In this document: positions 26,100-34,608 of the stretch, piece by piece
How the letters are laid out: each line of letters begins with the position of its first letter
Position numbering within the stretch: position 1 is the stretch's first letter
Origin: Saprospiraceae bacterium
GTDB taxonomy: Bacteria; Bacteroidota; Bacteroidia; Chitinophagales; Saprospiraceae
NCBI GenBank assembly: GCA_016719615.1
Contig: JADJYQ010000001.1
Location: 284,501-348,500, forward strand
Length of the DNA: 64,000 nucleotides
Direction: 5' to 3'
Translations under genes and position numbers: made by a program
The notes under the pieces: generated by a model
Databases searched by the model: none
What the model was told of the DNA's origin: nothing
Seen by the model: only the letters and a program-made list of their open reading frames with translations

Positions 26100-27493
26100 T
26101 AATCTATCAAATTAAAATTGCCTTTGAATATTTTTGTGGTGACTGCATTACAATCCTGATAATTTATTTTATACATGTATAAATAACTATCAATTGGATT
26201 TGTGTCGGCAGGTTGCCAAACTGCATTTTGATCTTCGCTTGAAAATATTTTTTCTCCCCAGCGATTGAATATACTCCATTCCAAATTGTAAATTCTGTGT
26301 TGTTGCTGAGGTTTTATGAATGCTTTAAAATTTTGATTTTCAGGTAAACCACTTCGCGTTATGATATTTGGAAATTGGACAAAAGTTTGTACCATTCGAT
26401 GAGAAGGAAAAATTTCCTTGGAACGCATTAAATCATAACAAAATGTTTTTGCCCGAACAGTATAAATTCCTGGAGCTGTTATTTTAGCAATGCGATCTGT
26501 TTGTTGATTATTCCAGATAAAATCAAAACATTTTTCATTACAAATTGCTTGCAATTCCAAGGTATCGCCAGTGCAAATACTGTCTGCACTGAGGATTTTC
26601 ATATTGACATCTTTGAAATATTGAATCTGAATCGTATCGCGTAATATAGATTTACAGGCATCATCTAAAATGATTTCTACCCAAATGAGGTCTTCATTTT
26701 TAAACTGGATTTCGGGGCCAGTTGCGCCTGTGCTCCATTTTATGGGCAGACCTGCATATAAATCGTGTATACGCAGTGATTTAAGAGAATCTTTACATAG
26801 TTCCAATTCGGATGGAAGCGGGTCAGCAATAACCGGAGCAGAGATTTCAATCATTTCAAAATCATCGACGAGATAATAAATGGCTTCTAAATATGGATCA
26901 GCAGGTCTTTTGGATCCAACGAAAAAGGTGTCCATTTTTTCCAGGGCTTGAAAACGACCCACAATGAAATGATCTTCGCCACCACATGCTTTGTACTCAA
27001 AAGTAAATTGACGATAAATTTTACCGGCAATATAATCTTCATCAGGGCTTTTAAAAGTGGGCATTATTTGCCTTAAAGGTTCGGATTGCGGATAAACGGC
27101 TTTCCCTTTTTGAATATGCACACCTATTTCGTCTATGATATAATTCAAATTCTGAGGATTTGCCATAAGCCAAAAACTGAAGCGATAAGTTGCGCCCATT
27201 TTTAAAGATTCAGTGAAATGATTGACGAGATATTCGTGTTTTCTGAACCCGGTAAAAAAACCACCATGTCGTTTGCCGGTTTTTGGTAAGTTCGAATAAA
27301 TGTCGGGCGAACCGTATGTGGCCGAGTTCCAATCAGCCGGCACGTTCGCACCAAATCCAATTCCCAATTCTTTGAATCCCCGGGAATCGCATAAGTCGCA
27401 TTGCTCGAAACCGGGATTGGGAATCAGATTTTGACTGTAATTTTCAAAATGAAAAAATAAATTTAAAATAAGGAACCAAAAAATTTGACGCAT
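26099..27493 (-). CDS. Secreted T9SS type B protein
   Basis: This is an exported protein of unknown function, with a signal peptide (MRQIFWFLILNLFFHFENYS). I chose the ATG at 27493 because the longer frame needs a TTG nine bases upstream. The N-terminal half starts LIPNPGFEQCDLCDSRG, a carbohydrate-binding-like jelly roll also found before OmpA-like domains. The C-terminus has the gliding-type sorting domain (WSIFNRWGEKIFSSED, SYLYMYKINY), although the usual FSPNGDG start is degraded to FPNIITRSGLPEN. It is coupled to the SDR gene. Confidence 0.82.
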   Translation of the reverse strand: MRQIFWFLILNLFFHFENYSQNLIPNPGFEQCDLCDSRGFKELGIGFGANVPADWNSATYGSPDIYSNLPKTGKRHGGFFTGFRKHEYLVNHFTESLKMGATYRFSFWLMANPQNLNYIIDEIGVHIQKGKAVYPQSEPLRQIMPTFKSPDEDYIAGKIYRQFTFEYKACGGEDHFIVGRFQALEKMDTFFVGSKRPADPYLEAIYYLVDDFEMIEISAPVIADPLPSELELCKDSLKSLRIHDLYAGLPIKWSTGATGPEIQFKNEDLIWVEIILDDACKSILRDTIQIQYFKDVNMKILSADSICTGDTLELQAICNEKCFDFIWNNQQTDRIAKITAPGIYTVRAKTFCYDLMRSKEIFPSHRMVQTFVQFPNIITRSGLPENQNFKAFIKPQQQHRIYNLEWSIFNRWGEKIFSSEDQNAVWQPADTNPIDSYLYMYKINYQDCNAVTTKIFKGNFNLID

Positions 27494-27670
27494 ATCATTC
27501 AATATTTGACAAAGTTAAGGTAGTGATTTTTCAAGAAAAAATGCTAAAATTGAAATGACATAAAATATTTATCCTAAATGGACAATATTGATTATCTCTT
27601 ATATTAAAATGAATAAGGCTTTCATTGCGCGAAGTGCATAAATATGGACCTGTCGCTTGGCAAAAAAAAA

Positions 27671-27698
27671 GTCCCGAAGACATGTTCATCTTCGGGAC
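27671..27698 (-). terminator. Strong bidirectional intrinsic terminator after rplI
   Basis: A perfect 10-bp GC-rich stem (GTCCCGAAGA / TCTTCGGGAC) with an 8-nt loop is flanked by nine A on the left and six T on the right. It can therefore stop transcripts in both directions. Its main job is to end the rpsF-rpsR-rplI transcript. Confidence 0.92.
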
Positions 27699-27726
27699 TT
27701 TTTTGTATTTTTTTGAATTCTAAAAT

Positions 27727-28173
27727 CTATTCTGCGATGACTTCAAAGTTTACTTTGCAGTGAACATCTTTGTGAAAGTCAATCGTTGCGGTATAACTAC
27801 CGGTGGTTTTAACTTCATCATCTAAATGAATTTTTTTGCGTTCAACCTCCAAATTGCATTGTTCTTTAATAGCTTGAGCTATTTGTAGACTGGTTACACT
27901 ACCAAAGATTTTATCCGTACTTCCGACTTTGGCTCCAATTTTAATAGTTGCATTGGCCAATTGATCTGCCATTTGCTTGTAATCGTTCACTTTCTTATTT
28001 TCCTTAGCATCTTCCTGTTTTTTCATTTCTGCCAATTTTCTCAAATTGGAGTCATTCGCCAGAAGGGCTGCACCAATGGGAATCAGAAAATTCCTTCCAT
28101 AACCTGGTTTGACTTTCACGATATCGTGTTTGTCTCCCAGATTGTCCATATCTTTTAATAAAATGATTTGCAT
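27727..28173 (-). CDS. rplI: 50S ribosomal protein L9
   Basis: L9 binds 23S rRNA at the L1 stalk base and helps keep the reading frame. The N-terminal MQIILLKDMDNLGDKHDIVKV and KPGYGRNFLIP are diagnostic. A linker helix follows, then a C-terminal domain with VGSTDKIFGSVT. Its 148 residues are standard. It is the last gene of rpsF-rpsR-rplI and ends just before a strong terminator. Confidence 0.97.
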   Translation of the reverse strand: MQIILLKDMDNLGDKHDIVKVKPGYGRNFLIPIGAALLANDSNLRKLAEMKKQEDAKENKKVNDYKQMADQLANATIKIGAKVGSTDKIFGSVTSLQIAQAIKEQCNLEVERKKIHLDDEVKTTGSYTATIDFHKDVHCKVNFEVIAE

Positions 28174-28190
28174 AAGTTTTCGAATTTGAA

Positions 28191-28457
28191 TTATTTCAAC
28201 AAATCGGTTACAAACGGTAAAAGAGCGAGATGCCTTGCACGTTTCACAGCGGTTGAAACCCTTCTCTGGTATTTTAGAGAGTTTCCTGTGAGTCGTCTGG
28301 GTAATAACTTTCCTTGTTCATTAACGAACTGGATTAAAAAGGCATCATCTTTATAATCGATGTGCTTCAGTCCGAATTTTTTGAAACGGCAGTATTTAGA
28401 TTTCTTTTGACCTATATTTGGATTGCTTAAGAACTTTATTTCGTCTTGCGTTGCCAT
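28191..28457 (-). CDS. rpsR: 30S ribosomal protein S18
   Basis: S18 binds with S6 on the platform of the small subunit. The core YKDDAFLIQFVNEQGKLLP, RRLTGNSLKYQRRVSTAVKR and ARHLALLPF are canonical. The 88-residue length and position between rpsF and rplI are normal. The priB or ssb gene often placed in this operon in other phyla is absent, as is usual in Bacteroidota. Confidence 0.96.
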   Translation of the reverse strand: MATQDEIKFLSNPNIGQKKSKYCRFKKFGLKHIDYKDDAFLIQFVNEQGKLLPRRLTGNSLKYQRRVSTAVKRARHLALLPFVTDLLK

Positions 28458-28486
28458 AATTATTTTTGAATTGCAGGATTAGTGAA

Positions 28487-28936
28487 TTATTCTTCTTCTT
28501 CAACGATGACAGGTACGACATCTGGTACTTTTGGCGCGACGACAAGGCGTGGGCTGTCAACGCCCTCTGGAACTGTTTTAAGCCTTTCTTTTCTTACTTT
28601 TTTGCCAATTTTTCCATTTCTTTTGTCTTCATTAAACTTGACACCATATTTGTCAAGCTTTACAGTGAGAAAGCGCATAATGCGCTCATCGCGTTTCAGA
28701 GCCAATTCTACCTTTACCAGGTATCCGGCGGTCTCGGAGGCAAATTCAATACTGAAATACACCCCGGTGTTGCGTTTATTAATGGGGTAGGCCAAAGGCC
28801 TCAAACCCATCTCATCGACATGAATAATACTTGCACCTTCTGCCACAAGCATATCCCTGTACGTTTGAGCTGTCGATTTTACTTCATCGCCCGACAGTAC
28901 TGGATCTACGATAAAGGTTACTTCAAAATGACGCAT
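28487..28936 (-). CDS. rpsF: 30S ribosomal protein S6
   Basis: S6 pairs with S18 on the small-subunit platform. The N-terminal RHFEVTFIVDPVLSGDEV, LRPLAYPINKRNTGVYFSIEF and a conserved LALKRDERIMRFLTV are diagnostic. The C-terminus extends about 40 residues past the core and ends in an acidic VIVEEEE tail, longer than enterobacterial S6 cores but common in this phylum. It is the first gene of the operon. Confidence 0.95.
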   Translation of the reverse strand: MRHFEVTFIVDPVLSGDEVKSTAQTYRDMLVAEGASIIHVDEMGLRPLAYPINKRNTGVYFSIEFASETAGYLVKVELALKRDERIMRFLTVKLDKYGVKFNEDKRNGKIGKKVRKERLKTVPEGVDSPRLVVAPKVPDVVPVIVEEEE

Positions 28937-28966
28937 ATTTAATAAAATGTATTTTTTTTAAGGGCT

Positions 28967-28975
28967 GCAAAGCTA
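28967..28975 (-). promoter_or_regulatory. Candidate -7 element (TAGCTTTGC) for the rpsF operon
   Basis: Read on the minus strand, TAGCTTTGC is a full match to the Bacteroidota -7 consensus TAnnTTTGC. It lies 30 nt upstream of the rpsF ATG, a normal leader length. Confidence 0.55.
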
Positions 28976-29018
28976 AGCAGTTTTCAACATTTAGCCAAAA
29001 ATGAACACATTTTTTACG

Positions 29019-30500
29019 TTATTTTAGACTAATTAATGCCAATTTTAGCACTTCGAGGCATTTTTCTATGGTAGACAAATGGGTTCTGAAGCTCAAAACT
29101 GCAAGCCGGAGCCAAAAAACACCTTGGATGGTCGTGGAAGAAATAAAAACCCGGCCATCATTGACGACATAATCTAAAATCTTTTGGTTGTACAAATTGG
29201 CATCTTCATTTTCGGGTAAAAATCGATAAATGCATACCGAAGTCTCAGGGTAAGGCCCGGTCTGGAAACCAAGTTTTGCGATTTCCGCATAAAAATATCT
29301 GCATAGTAAGACCTTTTCATCCAAGCAGGCGATAAACGGATTGAGTCCATATAAGCGGAGGGGCAACCACAGCCTAAGTCCTCTGAAATGTTTGGTCAAT
29401 TCAGGTGAAAGATCGGCCGGACTGAGTTCATCCTGACTCGTTAAGGTATCTTGCATATAAGCTGCTTTATAATAATGTGCCTTATATAAAGAAGTCATGT
29501 CTTTAATTAAAACAGCGCCAAGGCCATAGGATAAAAACAATCCCTTATGCGGGTCAATGGCAAGGCTATCAGCTCTCTCCATCCCATTAAATGCTGATTT
29601 TAAAGCTTTTCCGTCGGGATTTTTCAATTTGCTTAGAATAAAAAACCCGCCATAGGCTGCATCAATATGAAACCAAATTTTGTTTTCTTCACAAATTTCT
29701 GCCAGCTCTTCGAGAGGATCTATTGCACCGGTATCCGTAGTTCCCGCGGTACCAACAACCATAAATGGGATAAGACCCTTGTTTTGATCTGAGGTAATTT
29801 GTTGTCTCAAATCATTGGTTTTCATTTTAAATTCATGATTGACGGGTATAGTACGGACATGCGCAAATCCTAAACCGGAGATTCTTATTGCCTTGTGTAC
29901 ACAATGGTGGACCTGTTCGGTCAGGTAAATGCAAAGTGAAGGAATTTCTTCAGGTCTGATTTGTCGCGATTCACGTGCTGTTACAATTGCAATAAGATTT
30001 GCCATGGATCCGCCACTGGTCAAGTTGCCAAGACTCCCATTTGGAAATCCAATAATCCTGCAAAGCCAGCGAAGCAACTCATTTTCAATCTTTACAGCTC
30101 CTGGACCACCATAATATATTCCTGCGTATTGATTGTAGAGCGCAGCCAGGTAATCTCCTAAGACGCCCGCATATATACCTCCACCTGGAATATACCCCAA
30201 ATGACCGCCTGAAGCAGGATTTAAACCCTTATTTAACATATCGCGACCCAATTCTTCCAATATTAGTTCAAGTGCTTGTCCGTCATTTTGATCAGGGTTA
30301 ATATTGAGTAAACCATTCATACTCTGGAACATATGAAATGCTTTACCTTCTTTTAGGGAGTCAATAAATGAGTTGGTATTTTGAGAAATATGGTGGATCC
30401 ATTCATTGCGCTGTGATTCTTCGGGTTCTAAAACCCTGGAAATGGGTTCTAATGCTGCAATTTTGGATAGTAAATCTTCTTTTGTTGTGTCTGAAATCAT
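29019..30500 (-). CDS. PLP-dependent decarboxylase (aromatic/glutamate decarboxylase fold)
   Basis: This is a group II pyridoxal-phosphate decarboxylase. The lysine that binds PLP is in AIDPHKGLFLSYG (near residue 310). FHIDAAYGGFF holds the Asp that contacts the ring nitrogen, and LTSGGSMANLIAIV and GTAGTTDTGAIDP are typical. Its 493 residues match aromatic-L-amino-acid or related decarboxylases. The substrate amino acid cannot be told from sequence. It has no operon partner. Confidence 0.9.
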   Translation of the reverse strand: MISDTTKEDLLSKIAALEPISRVLEPEESQRNEWIHHISQNTNSFIDSLKEGKAFHMFQSMNGLLNINPDQNDGQALELILEELGRDMLNKGLNPASGGHLGYIPGGGIYAGVLGDYLAALYNQYAGIYYGGPGAVKIENELLRWLCRIIGFPNGSLGNLTSGGSMANLIAIVTARESRQIRPEEIPSLCIYLTEQVHHCVHKAIRISGLGFAHVRTIPVNHEFKMKTNDLRQQITSDQNKGLIPFMVVGTAGTTDTGAIDPLEELAEICEENKIWFHIDAAYGGFFILSKLKNPDGKALKSAFNGMERADSLAIDPHKGLFLSYGLGAVLIKDMTSLYKAHYYKAAYMQDTLTSQDELSPADLSPELTKHFRGLRLWLPLRLYGLNPFIACLDEKVLLCRYFYAEIAKLGFQTGPYPETSVCIYRFLPENEDANLYNQKILDYVVNDGRVFISSTTIQGVFWLRLAVLSFRTHLSTIEKCLEVLKLALISLK

Positions 30501-30874
30501 TGCCCGGAATTAATTAGCTTCAAAAATTTTGTAAAAGAATTGTAAAAAAATGAAAATGCTATGATATGGTTTAATAAATAATCGTAATTTTCGTACCTCT
30601 TAGGAATAGAATGAATTCTACAGAATCGACGGGCTGCTTCAAACAATTAGTGTTAGTATTCAAAATGATTGCTTAAGGAAAGTTTGATTTACCAGCTTTC
30701 AACCAGACATACGCGATTTCTATTTGCCTTGATGCTTTTTTCAAGGAAAACAGATTTTGTTTCTAAATTTGGAAAATACTGGTCGAATATGGAGTTTATT
30801 TTTTATATTTCTAATTCATTATTTATAAAACTAAGGAATTCTCTTTTTATTGAAGAGGATAGTATGAAGAAACT
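30501..30874. other. Intergenic region without supported feature
   Basis: This 374-bp AT-rich gap lies between divergent genes and must contain both promoters. One possible 70-residue frame (30669-30881) needs a TTG start, overlaps recQ and has no family look, so I do not call it. I saw no palindrome of the AACTAAC type here. Confidence 0.6.
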
Positions 30875-33076
30875 ATGTTGACGAAAGATTCAGTTTTTGA
30901 TGCGCTCAAATACCATTTTGGATTTGAAGCTTTTAAAGATAACCAGGAACACATTATAAAGAGCTTGCTAGGTGGCAAAGATACTTTTGTGATCATGCCG
31001 ACAGGTGGCGGTAAATCTTTATGTTATCAGCTGCCTGCATTAATGTTGCCAGGTACTGCCATCATCATTTCACCTTTAATTGCTTTGATGAAAAATCAAG
31101 TGGATTCTATCCGCGGTTACGGTCAAACAGATGAAATTGCTCATTTCTTGAATTCATCTCTTAACCGGTCTGAAATTAAACAAGTAAAAGATGATATCTC
31201 GGCTGGTAAAACGAAGTTGCTTTATGTAGCACCTGAAACTTTGCAAAAAGATGAGACTATTGAATTCTTAAATTCAGTAGACCTTTCTTTTATTGCCGTT
31301 GATGAAGCCCATTGCATATCAGAATGGGGACATGATTTTCGACCTGACTACCGAAGAATCAGGGATATGATCAACTCGCTGAACAAGCACATCCCAATTA
31401 TTGCTCTCACAGCAACCGCAACTCCGAAAGTTCAAATTGACATTGTCAAGAGTTTGGAAATGGTTGAACCGCATATTTATGTGTCCTCCTTCAATCGCCC
31501 AAATTTATACTATGAGGTAAGGCCGAAAATAAGCAAAGATCAGGCGATCAGGCAAATTGTTCAAATCATTAAAACACATCCCGGCGAATCGGCGATCATT
31601 TACGTACAGGCTCGCAAGACTACCGAAGATCTTGCGCAAATTCTACAAATAAACGGGATTAAAGCATCACCTTACCACGCAGGAATGGATGCAAAGGCCA
31701 GAACCCAGGTACAAGATGATTTTCTCATGGAGCAAATTGATGTGATTTGCGCTACCATTGCATTTGGAATGGGTATAGATAAACCAGATGTGCGATGTGT
31801 TATCCATTTTGATATACCCAAAAGTTTGGAAAATTATTATCAGGAAACAGGAAGAGCTGGACGCGATGGTATGGTAGGAGATTGTTATGCTTTCTTTTCC
31901 AACGCTGATTTGCTCCGTTTGGAAAAATTTCTTCGCGACAAGCCTGCTTCCGAAAGAGATATGGGTGCTCAGCTACTTGATGAAATGGAGGCTTATGTCG
32001 AAAGTGCCGTTTGTCGAAGAAAATTTGTTTTGCACTATTTTGGGGAAGAGTTTGCCTCAGAAAAATGCAAATCCATGTGCGATAATTGTAGAAATCCAAA
32101 ACCACTTATAGAAGCACAAGCTGAAATGATTCTGGCTTTGAGTGCGATCAAAGCATTGAATCAGAATTTTGGAATCAAAACACTGGTTGAATTTTTATGC
32201 GGGGTCAAAACAAAAGATATTCTCGATTATGATCTCGATCATCACGAACTTTTCAATAAAGGTTTGGAAAAAGGAAACTTGTTTTGGTTTTCCTTATTCC
32301 GACAAGGGATCTTATTAAATTACATCATCAAAGATATTGAGACGTATGGCATTCTTCACGTGAGTGAAAAGGGAGAAGAATTTCTGAAAAAACCACATCC
32401 GGTGCAAATCAATATCAATCACGATTACAGTGATACCACAACTGTAATTGAAGATGATGGCGGACCATCCCAAGGCGCTGCACTCGATCAGAATCTCTTT
32501 AATATTCTGAAAGAAATCAGATTGGAAGTTGCGAAAAAGCATAAAGTAAAGCCGTGGGTTATCTTCTTTGATCCTTCCCTTGAAGAAATGGCGACGAGAT
32601 TTCCGATCAATATTGATGATTTATGCAAAATTTCCGGAGTCAATCGAGGCAAAGCAGAACGATATGGACAAGCATTCATTGACTTTATCGGAAAATATGT
32701 CGAGGAAAATGAAATCGAAAGACCCGATGACTTTATTTTCAGACAGGTTGCAGATAAATCCAAAAATAAAGTTGACATCATCAAATTTATTGATAAGAAA
32801 ATACCTTTGGAAGACATTGCACGAAATCTTCAAATGAACATGGAAGACCTGATGGATGAACTCAATATGATCGTTTCTTCAGGCACCAGGATTAACATTG
32901 ATTATTATATCAATGAAAATGTCGATGAATATTCAAAGGATGATATTTATACCTATTTCAAAGATGCTGATTCTGACTCTCTCGAGGATGCTTACAAAGC
33001 ATTGAAAGAAGATGATATCACCTTTGAAGAAATAAGACTCATTCGTTTAAAGTACATGTCCGAAATCGTAAATTGA
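30875..33076 (+). CDS. recQ: ATP-dependent DNA helicase RecQ
   Basis: RecQ is a superfamily 2, 3'-5' DNA helicase for recombination and fork repair. It has Walker A PTGGGKS (42-48), DEAH (143-146) in VDEAHCISEWGHDFRPDYRR, the helicase motif QETGRAGRDG (near 330), a RecQ-Ct zinc site with Cys residues in AVCRRKF and CKSMCDNC, a winged helix, and an HRDC-like region (near 545-620). A further C-terminal stretch of ~110 residues extends it to 733, the long form usual in Bacteroidota. It is followed by aroQ with a one-base overlap. Confidence 0.95.
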   Translation: MLTKDSVFDALKYHFGFEAFKDNQEHIIKSLLGGKDTFVIMPTGGGKSLCYQLPALMLPGTAIIISPLIALMKNQVDSIRGYGQTDEIAHFLNSSLNRSEIKQVKDDISAGKTKLLYVAPETLQKDETIEFLNSVDLSFIAVDEAHCISEWGHDFRPDYRRIRDMINSLNKHIPIIALTATATPKVQIDIVKSLEMVEPHIYVSSFNRPNLYYEVRPKISKDQAIRQIVQIIKTHPGESAIIYVQARKTTEDLAQILQINGIKASPYHAGMDAKARTQVQDDFLMEQIDVICATIAFGMGIDKPDVRCVIHFDIPKSLENYYQETGRAGRDGMVGDCYAFFSNADLLRLEKFLRDKPASERDMGAQLLDEMEAYVESAVCRRKFVLHYFGEEFASEKCKSMCDNCRNPKPLIEAQAEMILALSAIKALNQNFGIKTLVEFLCGVKTKDILDYDLDHHELFNKGLEKGNLFWFSLFRQGILLNYIIKDIETYGILHVSEKGEEFLKKPHPVQININHDYSDTTTVIEDDGGPSQGAALDQNLFNILKEIRLEVAKKHKVKPWVIFFDPSLEEMATRFPINIDDLCKISGVNRGKAERYGQAFIDFIGKYVEENEIERPDDFIFRQVADKSKNKVDIIKFIDKKIPLEDIARNLQMNMEDLMDELNMIVSSGTRINIDYYINENVDEYSKDDIYTYFKDADSDSLEDAYKALKEDDITFEEIRLIRLKYMSEIVN

Positions 33077-33528
33077 TGTGGACAATTCCAATCATTAATG
33101 GGCCCAATTTAAACCTGACAGGTATAAGGGAAATAGAGATCTACGGAAGTGAAAGCTTTGAGGAATATTTCTTATTATTAAAAAATGATCTGCCGAATGT
33201 AAAATTCAGTTACCACCAATCAAATCATGAAGGCGCCTTAGTAGATATTATTCAATCCTTCAGATTGACTGCAGATGCACTTATTATAAATCCGGGAGCT
33301 TACACCCATACTTCGGTTGCTTTGCGGGATGCGCTCTCTAGCGTGGACTTTCCCATAGCAGAAGTTCACATAAGTTCGGTAAGAAATCGGGAAACTTTTC
33401 GTCAAACATCAATGATTCAAGACGTATGTTATTTTCAATTGAGCGGATATGGATTGGAATCTTATCGTATGGCATGTCTTCGATTACTTGAATATTTAAA
33501 TGCAACGGCATCATCGCCGGTCAGTTAA
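33076..33528 (+). CDS. aroQ: 3-dehydroquinate dehydratase, type II
   Basis: This enzyme dehydrates 3-dehydroquinate to 3-dehydroshikimate in the shikimate pathway. It has INGPNLNLTGIRE with the catalytic-loop region IYG, QSNHEGALVDIIQ, IINPGAYTHTSVALRDAL and EVHISSVRNRETFR. The ATG at 33076 shares its A with the recQ stop (TGATG). A TTG one codon earlier is less likely. The next gene is aroB, the preceding pathway step. Here Ser appears in VHISSVRNRE where many type II enzymes have N, a common variant. Confidence 0.95.
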   Translation: MWTIPIINGPNLNLTGIREIEIYGSESFEEYFLLLKNDLPNVKFSYHQSNHEGALVDIIQSFRLTADALIINPGAYTHTSVALRDALSSVDFPIAEVHISSVRNRETFRQTSMIQDVCYFQLSGYGLESYRMACLRLLEYLNATASSPVS

Positions 33529-34607
33529 TGAAAATGAAACCAGTCGTCATTTCTAGAATTTTTCAAGCCCGTGCATGGGAAAAATTGAATGAGTATCTTG
33601 AACATCAGGATTACAGTTCCATTTTTATTGTAGTTGATGAAAATACAAATAAATTATGTTTGCCTTTATTATTAAGTAACCTTTCTCTTTCGCCAAAAGG
33701 GATCACAGTAATTCCTGCAGGTGAATTGCATAAAGATATTGAAACTTGTATGCTAGTTTGGAACGATTGGTTAGGCATGGCAGTGGATCGAAAAAGCCTG
33801 ATCATTACTCTTGGTGGTGGTGTTTTATGTGATCTCGTTGGATTTTGTGCAGCTACATTTAAGAGAGGCCTTGATTGTGTTTATATTCCAAGCACATTAA
33901 TGGCAATGGCCGATGCCGCTTTTGGTGGAAAAACGGGAGTTAATTTACATATGACTAAAAACATAATTGGCTTGTTTCATTCGCCACAGGTCATAGTACT
34001 TGAGCCTCTTTTCCTGAACAGTCTGGACGAAAGACATATGCGCAATGGCTTTGTGGAGATTATTAAACATGCATTGATCCAGGACCCACCTTATTGGCAG
34101 GATATTGAAAATTTGGAATGGCCTTTATCAGAAGAAGACCTTCAAAATTTTATAAGAAAATCCATGCGGACGAAAATGGATATTGTAGAGCAAGATCCTA
34201 GCGAAATCCATATTCGGAAAGCATTGAATTTTGGACATACCATTGGGCATGCCATCGAAAAATCTACTTTAGATTCAGACCAAGCTATCCTGCATGGTGA
34301 AGCAGTAGCAATGGGCATGATTGCAGAGTCTATTATATCAGCGCGTAAGTTTAAATGGAAACCGGGATTTCTCGAAAGGATTACTTCTATGTTGATTCCT
34401 TTTGTAAAAAATATTTCCTGGGATGAAGAACGCATTGAAAGTATTTTAAAAAACATCCATTTTGATAAAAAAAATATTCAAAGTCAAGTCTTGTTTAGTT
34501 TGCTTGAACAACCTGGTAAACCAGCTTTAGATGTAAAACTGGATCTTGATGAAATTACCAGTTCATTGGAATATTTTCACAATAAATCCTATACTTTAAT
34601 GCAATGA
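33528..34607 (+). CDS. aroB: 3-dehydroquinate synthase
   Basis: AroB converts DAHP to 3-dehydroquinate using NAD and Zn or Co. It has ITLGGGVLCDLVGFCAATFKRG (near residues 93-114), IPSTLMAMADAAFGGKTGVN, EIIKHALIQD and NFGHTIGHAIEK, with the zinc-binding Glu and two His. Its 359 residues are normal. Its ATG overlaps the aroQ stop (TAATG), and the PBP gene follows with a 1-nt gap, so recQ-aroQ-aroB-PBP is probably one transcription unit. Confidence 0.95.
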   Translation: MKMKPVVISRIFQARAWEKLNEYLEHQDYSSIFIVVDENTNKLCLPLLLSNLSLSPKGITVIPAGELHKDIETCMLVWNDWLGMAVDRKSLIITLGGGVLCDLVGFCAATFKRGLDCVYIPSTLMAMADAAFGGKTGVNLHMTKNIIGLFHSPQVIVLEPLFLNSLDERHMRNGFVEIIKHALIQDPPYWQDIENLEWPLSEEDLQNFIRKSMRTKMDIVEQDPSEIHIRKALNFGHTIGHAIEKSTLDSDQAILHGEAVAMGMIAESIISARKFKWKPGFLERITSMLIPFVKNISWDEERIESILKNIHFDKKNIQSQVLFSLLEQPGKPALDVKLDLDEITSSLEYFHNKSYTLMQ

Positions 34608-34608
34608 T

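Noticed and set aside
30669..30881. Small 70-residue protein upstream of recQ
   Set aside because: It needs a TTG start, overlaps recQ, has AT-driven composition and shows no family motif.
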